Positions 53,428 to 64,000 of a DNA stretch of 64,000 nucleotides are shown here, one piece after another. Under the pieces are notes generated by a model. It made no database searches. It worked only from the letters and a program-made list of their open reading frames with translations, and was not told where the DNA came from. How positions within the stretch are numbered: the first letter of the stretch is position 1; every line of letters begins with the position of its first letter. The DNA comes from Oreohelix idahoensis (lineage: Eukaryota; Mollusca; Gastropoda; Stylommatophora; Oreohelicidae): NCBI GenBank assembly GCA_024509875.1, contig JAMPIV010000577.1:210001-274000 (forward strand), in the 5' to 3' direction. A program made the position numbers and the translations under genes.

Positions 53428-56400
53428 TTACGATGAAGAATGGCGTACTTGTACGTATGGTACAAGACTCCGCTAAGTCCATTCATTCTCAAATCCTTGT
53501 GCCTAAAAATATGAGAGTTAAAATCTTACAGCACGCTCATGATTCGCAGTGTGCTGGACATATGGGTTTTTCCCGTACTAAAGCTAGAGTTTCTACTTTA
53601 AGCTGCGGTCACCCTCTTCCCGCTCTCTATGCGTCAATTGCGCATAATGGAAGGGGTGCTCTTGTCTTTAATAGGGGCCTAATAGATGGTACTCCGGTAT
53701 CAATTCTTTTCGATTCGGGGTGCACTACCATTGGAGTGAGGCAATCACTCGTAAATCCTTCTCGAGCTACAGGCAATATAGTCAAATGTGTAACATTTGG
53801 TGGCACATTGGAGAAGTACTCCACTGCCATTATCAATATTGCTACGCCTTTCTTTACAGGAGAGGTGCAAGCATGTCTCTTGCCGAATCCGATCGCTGAT
53901 CTTATCATCGGTCGCATTCATGGAGTGAAAGAATGCACTCCACAGCAAATTTCTAATTGGGAAAATGTTAATATGCAATCTGCTAATGCAGTAATCACTA
54001 GGGCTCAAGCTCTTAATATGCCACAATCTTCACATTCTGAAGATAATGATGCGCAGATCCAAGATGATCCCTTGGAGATTTCCCACGATTCCTTTATCAA
54101 ACAGCAGGAAGATGATCCTACTCTAAAGAAATTCTTTACTCTGGCAAAAAAAGGTGATCCGAATAAGGATACAAATCGTAAATCTTGGATTACGATGAAG
54201 AATGGCGTACTTGTACGTATGGTACAAGACTCCGCTAAGTCCATTCATTCTCAAATCCTTGTGCCTAAAAATATGAGAGTTAAAATCTTACAGCACGCTC
54301 ATGATTCGCAGTGTGCTGGACATATGGGTTTTTCCCGTACTAAAGCTAGAGTTCTTCAATCTTTCTTTTGGCCTCCTGTGAATAAGGACATACGAATCTA
54401 TTGTCGATCTTGTAAAGTATGTCAAGAGATTAAATCCAGAGGTCCACGCCATGATGCACATATTCAGGCTGCAGACATTCCCATTCGGCCATTTCAAAAA
54501 ATGGCGATAGACATCATTGGTCCATTTAAGATAAAGTCTGCTAGAGGACACCAATTTATTTTGACGTGTGTTGATATGTGCACACGTTGGCCGGAGGCTG
54601 TTCCTCTAAAGAGCATAACTACTGCTGATGTCGCAGATGCTCTTTGGTTAATATTTTCTCGTCTGGGGTTTCCAGCAGAAATATTATCCGACCATGGTAC
54701 CCAACTCATATCGGATACCATTTCTCAAGTAATGTCGACTCTGAAGATAGAGAGATCCCTGAGTAGTATTTATCATCCTATGTCCAATGGGATGGTGGAA
54801 CGTTTGAATAGAACTCTGAAAAACCTACTAGGTAAGATAACAGAAGATGATCCTCAGGATTGGGATAGGGTTTTACCCGCGGCTCTCTTTGCATATAGAG
54901 AGGTCGCCAACGAACATACAGGATTTTCTCCCTTTGAACTTGTCTTTGGCGCGAAACCGCGAGGTCCTATGTCCTTACTTCATGATCTTATAACTGCTGA
55001 TAATATTGTCGATGACACAAAATCCTCTTATGAATATGTCATCGCACTTAGACACAAGATTATTGAAGCATGCAAATTGGCAACTGCTTCTTCTGAATTT
55101 GCGAAACAGAAGGCAAGGGAATTTGCCAATAAAAAGAGATGTTTGCGACAACTTTGTCCAGGTGACAAAGCATTTGTCGTGCTACCTTGTAGGGAAAATA
55201 GACTTCTCATTTCTTGGAAAGGTCCGTACGATATAATATCAAAAGTTTCCGATGTTGACTATATCGTCGATATTGACGGGAAGCGTAAAACCTTCCACAT
55301 CAACATGCTCACGGAATTCCATGAACGTCCTGATTATTTACAACCTGTTTTCCAGGCAACGGACGATTTTCCAGTCCAACAGGACAGTACTCATCTCTGT
55401 CAGTAATACAGGATGAGGAAACGAGTTTCTCGGATGTAAATTTACCTTTTCCAATGATTCCTCTTCACTCTAATGAATCATGGAAAGATGTTGCAATTTC
55501 TCCAGAATTATCTCCAGGAGAGCAGAAACAAGTTTCTACTATGTTAGAACAATTTCAGGATGTCCTTACTGACATTCCTGGTCAAACTGATGTCATTCAA
55601 CATGACATTATTCTTACTGACCATAGTCCTATAAGAGTCAGACCGTATCCTATCCCGATACATTTTCAAGCACAGGTAGAGAAAGAGTTAGATGAGATGA
55701 TAGAGTTAAAAATTATTGAACCATCCACATCAGCATACTCTTCGCCGATGGTTATAGTACGGAAAAAAGACAATAACATACGTCTTTGCGTGGATTATCG
55801 CAAATTGAATCAAGTGACTAAATTTGATGCGGAACCTATGCCTTTACTAGAAGAGCTACTTACGAGACTGTCGAATTCTCACTTCTTTACTAAACTCGAT
55901 TTGTCTAAGGGATATTGGCAAGTTCCACTATCCGAACACGCCAAACCGTTTACTGCTTTTTCGACCCCTAGGCGTCTATTCCAATGGAATTTCATGCCTT
56001 TTGGTCTTATGAACGCCCCTGCAACATTTGTACGCATGATGCGTCGAATCCTATCTCATCGCTCAGATGTCATTGCGTATCTTGATGACATCTGTCTTTT
56101 CAGTGATACTTGGAACGATCACTATAATGGTATAAATGAACTATTGTCTATCTTACGCGAGCATAACCTGACAGCGAAACCATCGAAAGCATGTATTGGT
56201 TTTAGCGAAATATCTTTCTTAGGACACCGTGTTGGTCATGGGTTCCTAAAAACAGAAGACCATAATACAAGTAAGATACTTAACATTTCTATTCCTAAGA
56301 CTAAAAAGCAAGTACGAAGTCTCTTAGGTCTAATACAATTTTATGGACGATTCATCCCGAATCTGTCCTCCATTATGTCACCTCTTTCTTCCTTGCTAAA

Positions 56401-56890
56401 GAAAGGGTCTCCTAATGTAGTCCATTGGACTCAAGAATGTCAATCCTCTTTGGATAAGGTTAAAACTATGTTTTCTACTTCACCTATCCTAGTATTGCCT
56501 TCTAAGGATAAGACATTTATTCTTCGTAGTGACGCTTCATCCACCGGGATTGGAGCTGCACTAATGCAAGAGTACTCTGGAACTCTGCATCCTGTGATGT
56601 ATATTTCTCGGAAATTAAATGCCGCAGAGAAGAATTACTCGGTCCTAGACCGTGAATTATTGGCTATGGTTTGGTCAATCCTTAAACTGCAAAGATTTCT
56701 TCTGGGCGCGCATTTCATTGTGGAAACTGACCAGAAAGCTCTTACGGCTATTCAGAGTAAAAATCTGAAGAGCGCGAGATCAACGCGATACGCGATTGCT
56801 CTACAGCCATTTCATTTTTCGGTGCGAGCTATCCGTGGGTCAGAAAATGTGATGGCAGATATTTTGTCTAGATGCCCACATGATTCATAA
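53426..56890 (+). pseudogene. GMR-5 pol (protease, integrase, RT, RNase H)
   Basis: After the duplicated integrase piece, protease has FDSGCTTIG (about 53708). Integrase has HAHDSQCAGHMG...CRSCKVC, MAIDIIGPF, LSDHGTQL and NGMVERLNRT. A single-base deletion near 55382 shifts the frame at a point where GMR-2 reads on without a break. RT and RNase H continue at 55407-56890 with FGLMNAPATF, YLDDICLF, RSDASSTGIG and ETDQKAL, all key residues kept, and the same terminal CPHDS as GMR-2. Apart from the 5' rearrangement and one frameshift the coding region is well preserved, so the copy is young. Confidence 0.92.
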
Positions 56891-57290
56891 CTGTTATACA
56901 ACTTTGATACAGTTGTTTCTATGTTGAAATGTGTACACATATGTAATATATCATATATTGATTGTAACACTACTTAGCGGTTCATTGATATTTATTCACC
57001 GCTGATCTTTCAATGTTTTTCGTCTTTGATGATCATGATGTTAAGATATCTTAGATGAAATTTATGTATAAACTAATGTGGAAATTGTGTCATTGCTAAT
57101 ATTGTAGTATGCGTTGGTGACACCTCTCTGGAAATATTTATACTTAGAGAAGTACTTTCTCTAAGGTCATAAAACTTATGCTTATCATCTGCGTATTGTA
57201 TTGGTGCGTTGTGAGCCTATTGTATGTTGCTCCTAGATGTATTTCAAAAAAAAAAAGTACCATTTTTTTTTCCCGAGGGGTGTGGTAATC
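56891..57290 (+). other. 3' untranslated region and polypurine tract of GMR-5
   Basis: No gene. Similar to 23983-24407 read on the minus strand. It ends with a T-run and CCCGAGGGGTGTGGTAATC directly before the LTR (57272-57290). Confidence 0.8.
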
Positions 57291-58498
57291 TGTTGCGTGC
57301 ATATTTTGACGCACATATTACAAAAATCGATATGGCTATTTAATATGGGAAAAATATAGACATTCATTCATTTGTGTATGAAAATGCTGTCTATGGTAAA
57401 AGCGAGAGAATCCATGTTTGATTCACACTTTTGATTATAGGAGTAATCATTCTGGATATTGATCCGGCGCAAGGATATTGCTCTTATATTTGTACTTATT
57501 TTTAGGGCCAGAAAATAGATTAATTTGCTTATTGTGTTTATGGCCTGTATTCATATGTATTACATATTATTAGTACAAATAGAATCAGTCCTATATTGTA
57601 TATTTTGGATGGGTAGGCGGGACTAGATTCTTGTTATTCCGGTCTAGCGGAAGTATGAGTTGTCTTGACAAGTCGTGATGAGTTCCGATGTACCGTGATA
57701 ATGGCGGGTACGCACTTTTCAAAGGGCTGGTAGATTCTTAAGGAAATATGATTCATGAAGTGGTTTTCTTCTAAAGGAGATGGTATCTCTACTATAGTTT
57801 ATGTTAGAGATTCTCCTAAGGTACGGTACAATGTATAATTCGGACTCCATGTATTGCCAGACCCTATTTTGATGATCTCATGTCGATTCGACCTAGATGG
57901 AACATTGTGCTTCGTATCGCTAGGGTCATGTTTTGTATCGACGAAGATGACAGACTTTCCTACAGCGGTTATGGCTACGTGAATTAACCTGATCACCGTA
58001 GAGCTGTATGGAAACATTTATGAAATCATTTATATACCCATTATAAATTAATTCTGGCTTATATTCTCCTTCCTATGAATGAGTGAACGACAACTCAGGG
58101 AGGCAGCCATGTTAGATTTCGGTCATCATATGTTTTGATCACTGCCAAGAGAACAGATTATTTATCTTATTATCGGACAGTGACAGGGAGATCTCAATCT
58201 TGCTAGAAACCCCCTCTTTCGTGGTTTCATTATATATACTACAAACTATGGACGTCAAGTAACTTTAGTTATTTACCGATCTGCCTTCACTGACGCGTTT
58301 AGTCAGATAGGGGGATGCGGTCCTAATGTATCATGACATTGAACTTTTGATGTACTGCCCATTATTTCTGAATGTGTCATGACTTCAGATCTGCTATGTA
58401 TACCTACAAATTGATATGTCAACATACCATGATAGACTCGTATGTCCCAGTGTGTACGTCTGAATAAATTGAGTAAACAAAGATTCCAGCAGTCTACA
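57291..58498 (+). repeat. 3' LTR of GMR-5
   Basis: It starts TGTTGCGTGCATATTTTGAC, as in the GMR-2 LTRs, and follows them with many differences. The end is set at CAGTCTACA (58498) by analogy; a GAATAAATTGAG poly(A)-type signal lies near 58461. No second LTR or target duplication is available to test the end. Confidence 0.7.
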
Positions 58499-58659
58499 TT
58501 GGTGCCTTGTAGACACAAGTGCATGAGTGGTTATATTGGTCAGCACACGAACAGTACACCATTCGCGGTAATCACACTCTACACTTCTACTTCATACATA
58601 CACCATCCTGCGTCGGTTGGAGTGACCAAGTTTAGGACTAGGGTGAGTTACCCATTTAC
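58499..58659. other. short unassigned stretch
   Basis: No gene or known element is seen between the inferred end of GMR-5 and the LINE 3' region. It may still belong to the latter's 3' UTR. Confidence 0.4.
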
Positions 58660-59265
58660 AGCTGGGTAGACTGGAGCATGCCTGATCTCAACAACACACC
58701 ACTCTTCCTTACAGAGCATACAGACTGACACTTTACAGAGTAGAAAGAAGAAAAGAAACTTTTTACAAGTAGGTTTTTTTTTGTTTGAAACAAACAAGCT
58801 AGTAAATGGGGGAAAAAAGTAATAATAAAATAAAATAAATAAAACAATAAATAAAAATAAATAAATTCTGTATACTGACACTCACTCATGCGGTCAAGCC
58901 GTCTACAATTAATCTGTATTTTTGGTATGCGGGTACATTCTCATGACTCACATTTCTAAAGTACAGTATTATGTGGGTACATTCACACATACATTACATT
59001 ATATAATAATATTTTAAAGTGAATATAATAATGATATTACATGGATATAAAACAAATTATTCACACACAAAAATGAGCGGAAGAGGAAAAGAAATGTTGA
59101 CCTATGGATGAGATGTTGACAGGCAAATACTGTTTCTATGGGGGTAGATAATCAGTGTTGAGGAAGTGTTTGAAAAGTGCTTTGTTAAAAGAATATTGTG
59201 TAGGTAGGTTTTTTAGGTGGTGTGGAAGGCTGTTCCATAAGTAGGCACCAGAGTAGGCTAGATGA
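58660..59265 (-). mobile_element. CR1/L2-like LINE 3' end
   Basis: On the minus strand the open segment at 59265-59136 encodes LAYSGAYLWNSLPHHLKNL, a block typical of the C-terminus of CR1/L2-type LINEs, and a stop at 59136. A ~450-bp 3' UTR follows, with TTTA-rich repeats near 58800-58870 and CCAGTCTACCCAGCTGTAAA near 58660. In element sense its frame happens to continue that of GMR-6, giving an apparent fusion. Start and end are approximate. Confidence 0.7.
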
Positions 59266-62062
59266 AGTTTTATAGGTGTGTTGTCCTTAAGTATAATGTC
59301 GTGAGAAATAACTGATGTCCGACCTGGTATATCAGTTAAAACATCAGAATAAGTCTCTAAGAGTTTAGAAATTTGATGATTTTCTTGAGATGTTAATGAA
59401 GAAGAAATAGTCACATCTCGCCAAGACTCTGTAGATTGTAATGTAGGTACAGGAAAAGACACGTGGATTTCAGTAAAGGATGATTCCTCCTCCTGAATTA
59501 CCGAAAGACTAGAATATTGGCAGGAACCAATTGATTTATCATCTAAGTCATGAAAGATAGACTGCAGATGTTCAGGACGAGTAAAGAACTCTTTTAGCAT
59601 GTTAATGTGATAAATTTTTTTCTGATTCTTAATGTCTAGTATGTAGTCGACGTCAGAAATTCTGTCCAAAACCTTAAATGGACCGTTCCATGCAATTAAT
59701 AGTTTATTATCCTTTCGTGGGAGTAGCACGAAAGCTTCATCACCAGGAAATAACTGGCGTAATCGTCTATTTTTATTTTGGAATAGTCTTGCTTTGTATT
59801 TTGCAGCCTCTGAAGAAGCTGTTGCCATCTGGCAAGCTTCTATGATTTTTTTACGTAGGTTAATGACATATTCATAAGATGACTGGGTGTCCTGAGTCAT
59901 CTCAGAGTCGAGCAGAAGAGCTTTTATGAGTCCCATAGGACCTCTTGGTGGAGCACCAAACACCAATTCAAACGGAGAGAAACCGGTTTTTTCATGTGGC
60001 ACCTCTCGGTAAGCAAATAGGATTGCTGGGAGAACTCTGTCCCAGTCTTGAGGATACTTTACAGTAACCTTATGTAATAATTGTTTAATGGTGCGGTTGA
60101 GGCGTTCCACTGACCGATTGCTCATTGGATGATAGACACTACTAAGGCTTCTTCCTATGTTAAGAGTCTTCATTACTTTAGTCATGATGTCAGAAACAAA
60201 TTGAGGACCATGATCTGAAAGTAATTTTCTTGGAAATCCAAGTCTAGAAAATATGAGTAGCAGAGCATCAGCTATGTCTGATGTAGTTGTGTTCTTAAGA
60301 GGTATGGCTTTTGGCCATCGTGTACATAAGTCGACACATGTTAAAATATACCTATGACCTCTTGCAGAAGGCAAAAGAGGACCAATAATGTATATTGCCA
60401 TTTTATCGAAAGGACGAACCGATCTGTCGCAAGCCTGGATGGGAGCATTATGAAACGCTCCACGAGACTTGACTTCCTGGCAAGTGACACAGGAACGTAT
60501 ATACAATGATACGTCTCGTGATATCCCTGGCCAGAAAATAGACGACAACACTCAAGAACGTGTGCGAGTGTAGCCCATATGACCAGCGCATTGGGAGTCA
60601 TGTGCATGTCGTAGTATATCTGGCCTTAATGATACTAGTACTATGACCTGTTCTTTTACCTTAGTCTGGTCCATACAATTCCTAAGTAGAATACCGTTCT
60701 TGATTGTGAACCAATGCTTACTTTTATTATTAAAAGCAACATTATCATATTTATTGACCAAGGCAAAAAAATTCTTTAGAGAATTATCTTCTCTTTGCTT
60801 AATAGCAAATGACGCTCTGTCTATAATTGACTGAGGATCGTTGTCATCACAAAGATTTGTCTCAGTAACTGTACTATCTTTTTTTCCAACTCATGAGCCT
60901 GAGCTCGTGTTGTCACTGCATTGGCTGTAGACAAGTTTTGTTTTTCCCATTCTGTAATTTCCTCAGGTGTGCAATCCTTGCTGCCGTGAATGCGCACGAC
61001 TGTTAAATCAGCAATAGGATTCTGTAGGAGACACACTTTTACTTTACCAGAAAAAATGGGGTATTTATGTCTATTATAGCAGTGGGATAGTATTTAATGG
61101 TCCCACCAAAGGTAATACACCTTACACACTTATTAGTAGCATAACGAGGATGTACTAATGATTGACGGATGCCGATAGTGGTTGATCCGGAGTCCCTCAA
61201 AACTGAAACTATGTTTCCGTCGACCAATCCTCTGTTGAAAATCAATGTGCCTGTTCCATCGTTTGCAATGAGACTAATTGCAGGAATAGGCTGTGTACCC
61301 TTCATCAACGTATGGTTGGTTTTCTGAAAAATACTATTACATTGTGGACAACTATTTGCCACATTATAATCAACAACACAGCATGAAGAAGAGGAATGTA
61401 CTGGATTATTATTGTCATGACTAACTGGAGGTGCACTGCTAGTCAACGCCGCCCCTGCATTATGGTAAAATCTATGTGGTCTTCGTGAATTGGACCGTTG
61501 TAGATGGTGATCAACTGAATTATTGTGACTTCTACCATTGTAAATATTATTTCTGGATCTGTAATTATTATTAACATTATTCCAGTTATTGTTATTGTAG
61601 TTATGTGAAGTGACATTGTACGGTTTATTCCATGTTGAATTTTGTTGAAAGTTGTTGTTCCTGAAATGAGGTGAGGATTGACGAAGGAGTATTATGCGAA
61701 TCACCATTATTGCTATTAGACACAACTTGTGCTCTCGTTTTTAATTCTTCCAGACGAAGAAGTGTTATTCTTTCTTCTTGTTGTTTAAGTTTTTCTTCTT
61801 GTTGCATTCTCTTTTCTTCGACAATACATTGCATTTCATCCCCTGCTCTTTGTCTCTCTTCTTTAGCTTCTCTCTCAATTTCTTCTTGTTTCGCTTCAGC
61901 CTTCCTTCTTTTTTCCTTTGCTTCTCTCTCAGCTTCCTTAGCCTCCCTCTCAGCTTCCTTAGCTTCATATTTCGTTAGTTCTGCCACTGCATATTCTCGA
62001 AGAATTTCTCCCTTGTAACCAAAATCTTTTCCAATCTTTACAAAAGTTTCTAAAGTAGCCAT
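59266..62062 (-). pseudogene. GMR-6: decayed Gmr1-type gag-protease-integrase
   Basis: Minus-strand remnant of a more distant Gmr1-type element. Gag begins with MATLETFVKIGKDFGYKG at 62062 and has a Lys/Glu coiled coil, but the capsid core is missing. Next come an Asn/Arg-rich tail, CPQCNSIF and a protease with RDSGSTTIG (about 61195). After frame changes, integrase (60761-59266) has HAHDSQCAGHMG, CVTCQEV, LSDHGPQF and VERLNRTIK, but the first catalytic Asp is Tyr (MAIYIIGPL), and an in-frame TGA lies at 60552. It stops in the integrase-RT linker, where the CR1/L2-like LINE begins; no RT or RNase H follows. No LTRs were identified. Confidence 0.88.
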
Positions 62063-63305
62063 ATTAATTCAATAATATACTTAATTAGTCAATTATATCA
62101 ATATCCAATTTTTATATTCTCAATTATATATGCTCCAATGTCTAATATAGTACTGCGACTCACTTCGTCAAACAGCTGCTTATAACGTGCCTTACAAATA
62201 AATTGTAAGTTAAAAATTTAATTTTATTCAATATTTTATCATGTTATGCCGTACTCAGGCAGAAAAACTAGTTGCTACTTGAACTACTAGTTCAAACCAT
62301 AAAGAAAATATCTCAGGCATCAAATATTTTCAATTAATTATCTATAAGTGTTATATTATTATTATTAAATAGTTATCTTATATTATTAATGTTAATGAAA
62401 GAGAACAAATAGAAATATTAAACAAAAGATTTTACAAATACAATTTCACAACACAATTCGATTTACCAACATTAAAACGATGTGAAAAACTGAATAAACA
62501 TTACGGAAGTGACGAAGTATACTAAGCTTAAAAATGGGTCAGAGCACACAAAAATTTTTAAAAATGTTCACAAACATGGACTCTTTACATATGACGTCAC
62601 AATATTACGTGTAAAACTGAAAGATAGCAAGTTTAGGCTTCACGGACATTTGACAAACAGTAGACAACAATTAATTAGAATAAAACTAAGGACATTAATA
62701 ATACAACTTGCATATACAGAACTTCACAGCTAAACAGATAATGTTGACTAAATTCGATCACGAACAAAGTATGCCACGAACTTTGTCAATGGATTTTTCG
62801 TAGGTCGAAAATAATCAAACGGTTCCCTATCGAACGATTTTGGATTCTACGGTCTGCAAAGCGACATTGTAGACATATCCAGAATTCCCGCCATCCTCCC
62901 ACAAATTTAAAACATACATAATAATATATAGAAACATGTAAGACATATCGAAAAGAATAGACATGCCTGTGATGTAACTGGACTAAATTGCCTTTAACTT
63001 AGTAACGTGTACTTATCTTTCGTAATCAAATATCTTTCTCCGACCAGCGCTGGCATGCACCACATAAGCGATCTGGTAGACTTGAAACACAAGGCAGGTA
63101 GTATAATCTGAGCAGATTTTCGAAGCATAGAACGTTGGCAATTTCAGTTAGGTTTGATATATGAGTGTGGAACTTCAAACGGTCGTACATCTTTCCACGT
63201 CATTCAGACATCGTCATAGTTACTGGCGCGCATGCGCAGTTCTCAGTATCGTTATGTAAATTTATCTTCCGTCAACTTCCGAAATTTATACAGTTCTTTG
63301 TCAGT
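62063..63305 (-). other. probable 5' leader of GMR-6, no gene
   Basis: AT-rich and without genes. By distance (the leaders of GMR-1 and GMR-2 are 1.1-1.4 kb) it could hold the GMR-6 leader and start of an LTR, but neither the LTR terminus nor a primer-binding site was found. Confidence 0.4.
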
Positions 63306-63790
63306 TCAATTCTTCTTATTTGATCCTTAGCCGCCGACCGTCAAAGCAATCAGTGGCCATCACGCCTAGTGGCGTCTTGCAGGACAACAACAAACTGATT
63401 CCACTTTGCTCGGTCGGTGGCCATCCTTCGTACAGTGCCCCAACTCTGGTTCATTCTTTGCATCTCAACCTCCACAGTCATCCGCCAGGTTGTTTTTGGT
63501 CGGCCTCTCTTTCATTTTCCTTCAGTGGTCCAAAGCATTGCTGTTCTTGTGATGGCATTGAGGTCTCTTCTGAGGACATGACCAACCCAGCTCCAGCGTC
63601 TGCCAGCTATGATGGTGTGCATGTCCTCTTGCTTGCTACGAGTAAGCAGATCTTGGTTAGTGATGGTATTCGGCCAAAAGATTCGGTGAATTTTTCTTAG
63701 GCATGTTGTGTGAAAAGAGGACAATTTTGACACTTCCTTCTCTGTAACTCTCCCAATTAGTTTCCTTCAATCCTTCTTGTTTAATATCTG
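63306..63790 (-). mobile_element. LINE-F 3' end (minus strand)
   Basis: On the minus strand an open segment (63733-63512) has SSFHTTCLRKIHRIFWPNTI, SKQEDMHTIIAGRRWSWVGH and VLRRDLNAITRTAMLW. After a frameshift it ends with WNQFVVVLQDATRRDGH and a stop, then the UTR with the complement of CCTTAGCCGCCGACCGTC and a short GAA-type tail near 63308. It is longer than the copies at 942-1138 and 40657-40840, but lacks RT motifs within the window. Confidence 0.82.
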
Positions 63791-64000
63791 AAGTATCATG
63801 TTGAAAAAGAAAAATTCTCGTTCCCCACACTGACCACCAGTTGACTGCTCTTTTTTAGTTGTTAATGGTCTTTGGTCGGTTGTTTGACTTTCATATTAAA
63901 TTCCTGATAGTATCTTTCCTTTATTGTTATTATATTGTTCATCTTGAGTCGATCGTGCTTTAGATGGAAAGTGCGAATGATGGTATAACTTCAATTCAAC
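63791..64000. other. no recognised feature
   Basis: Nothing recognisable was seen; it could be more decayed LINE sequence. Confidence 0.4.

Larger units (their letters stand above)
53426..58498 (+). mobile_element. GMR-5: rearranged plus-strand Gmr1-type element, 5' truncated
   Basis: A plus-strand relative of GMR-2 keeping protease, integrase, RT, RNase H, the polypurine tract and a 3' LTR (57291-58498). It lacks gag and a 5' LTR. It opens with a 166-bp piece of integrase (53426-53591) identical to its own 54188-54353, placed ahead of protease, so the copy is rearranged. The LTR end at 58498 is inferred from TG...CA and similarity to GMR-2 ends. Confidence 0.88.

Overview
This is eukaryotic, animal-type DNA: AT-rich, with almost no host coding sequence, and built mostly from nested retrotransposons. 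The organism cannot be named from the window. Gypsy elements with integrase ahead of reverse transcriptase, several single-ORF APE-type LINEs, a tRNA-derived SINE, long minisatellites and C2H2 zinc-finger exons suit an invertebrate metazoan, perhaps a lophotrochozoan; that is inference. The only good host-gene candidate is the last exon of a C2H2 zinc-finger gene at 52119-52355.

Layout. 1-2291: minisatellites, then LINE debris (LINE-A, LINE-F tail, 3' part of LINE-B). 2297-11339: GMR-1, a Ty3/Gypsy element with 1462-bp LTRs and a GTCAT target duplication, inserted in LINE-B; its gag/protease core is replaced by 875 bp of nearly pure C. 11345-13590: the rest of LINE-B, itself carrying a SINE. 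14348-17642: LINE-C, full length with a 12-bp target duplication and an open 1064-codon ORF. 19037-21608: LINE-D, an open RT ORF without endonuclease. 21615-46395: the remains of GYP-ENV, an older Gypsy element on the minus strand (gag, protease, RT/RNase H, integrase, env) broken by four later insertions: GMR-2 (22477-32102) and LINE-E (32468-35057) in env, a LINE-F tail (about 40657-40840) in pol, and LTR-NA (42270-46360) in gag. 46430-48260: a complex minisatellite. 48261-52355: low-copy sequence with zinc-finger pieces and a 109-bp duplication. 53426-58498: GMR-5, a rearranged plus-strand copy. 58660-62062: LINE 3' end joined to GMR-6, a decayed relative. 63306-63790: another LINE-F 3' end.

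How the parts relate. GMR-1, -2, -5 and -6 share the order protease-integrase-RT-RNase H, integrase before RT, as known for Gmr1-type Gypsy elements. GMR-2 is close to complete: one TAA separates gag from a same-frame pol, and the rest of pol is open. LTR-NA has no genes, but its LTR start and polypurine tract resemble those of the GMR elements, so it is probably a non-autonomous passenger of them. Just inside its 5' LTR lies a 48-nt copy of the 3' half of a mature isoleucine tRNA, CCA included, far longer than a normal primer-binding site. The insertions can be ordered: GYP-ENV and LINE-B are old and multiply broken; LINE-E, GMR-1, GMR-2, LTR-NA, LINE-C and the SINE came later and keep target duplications.
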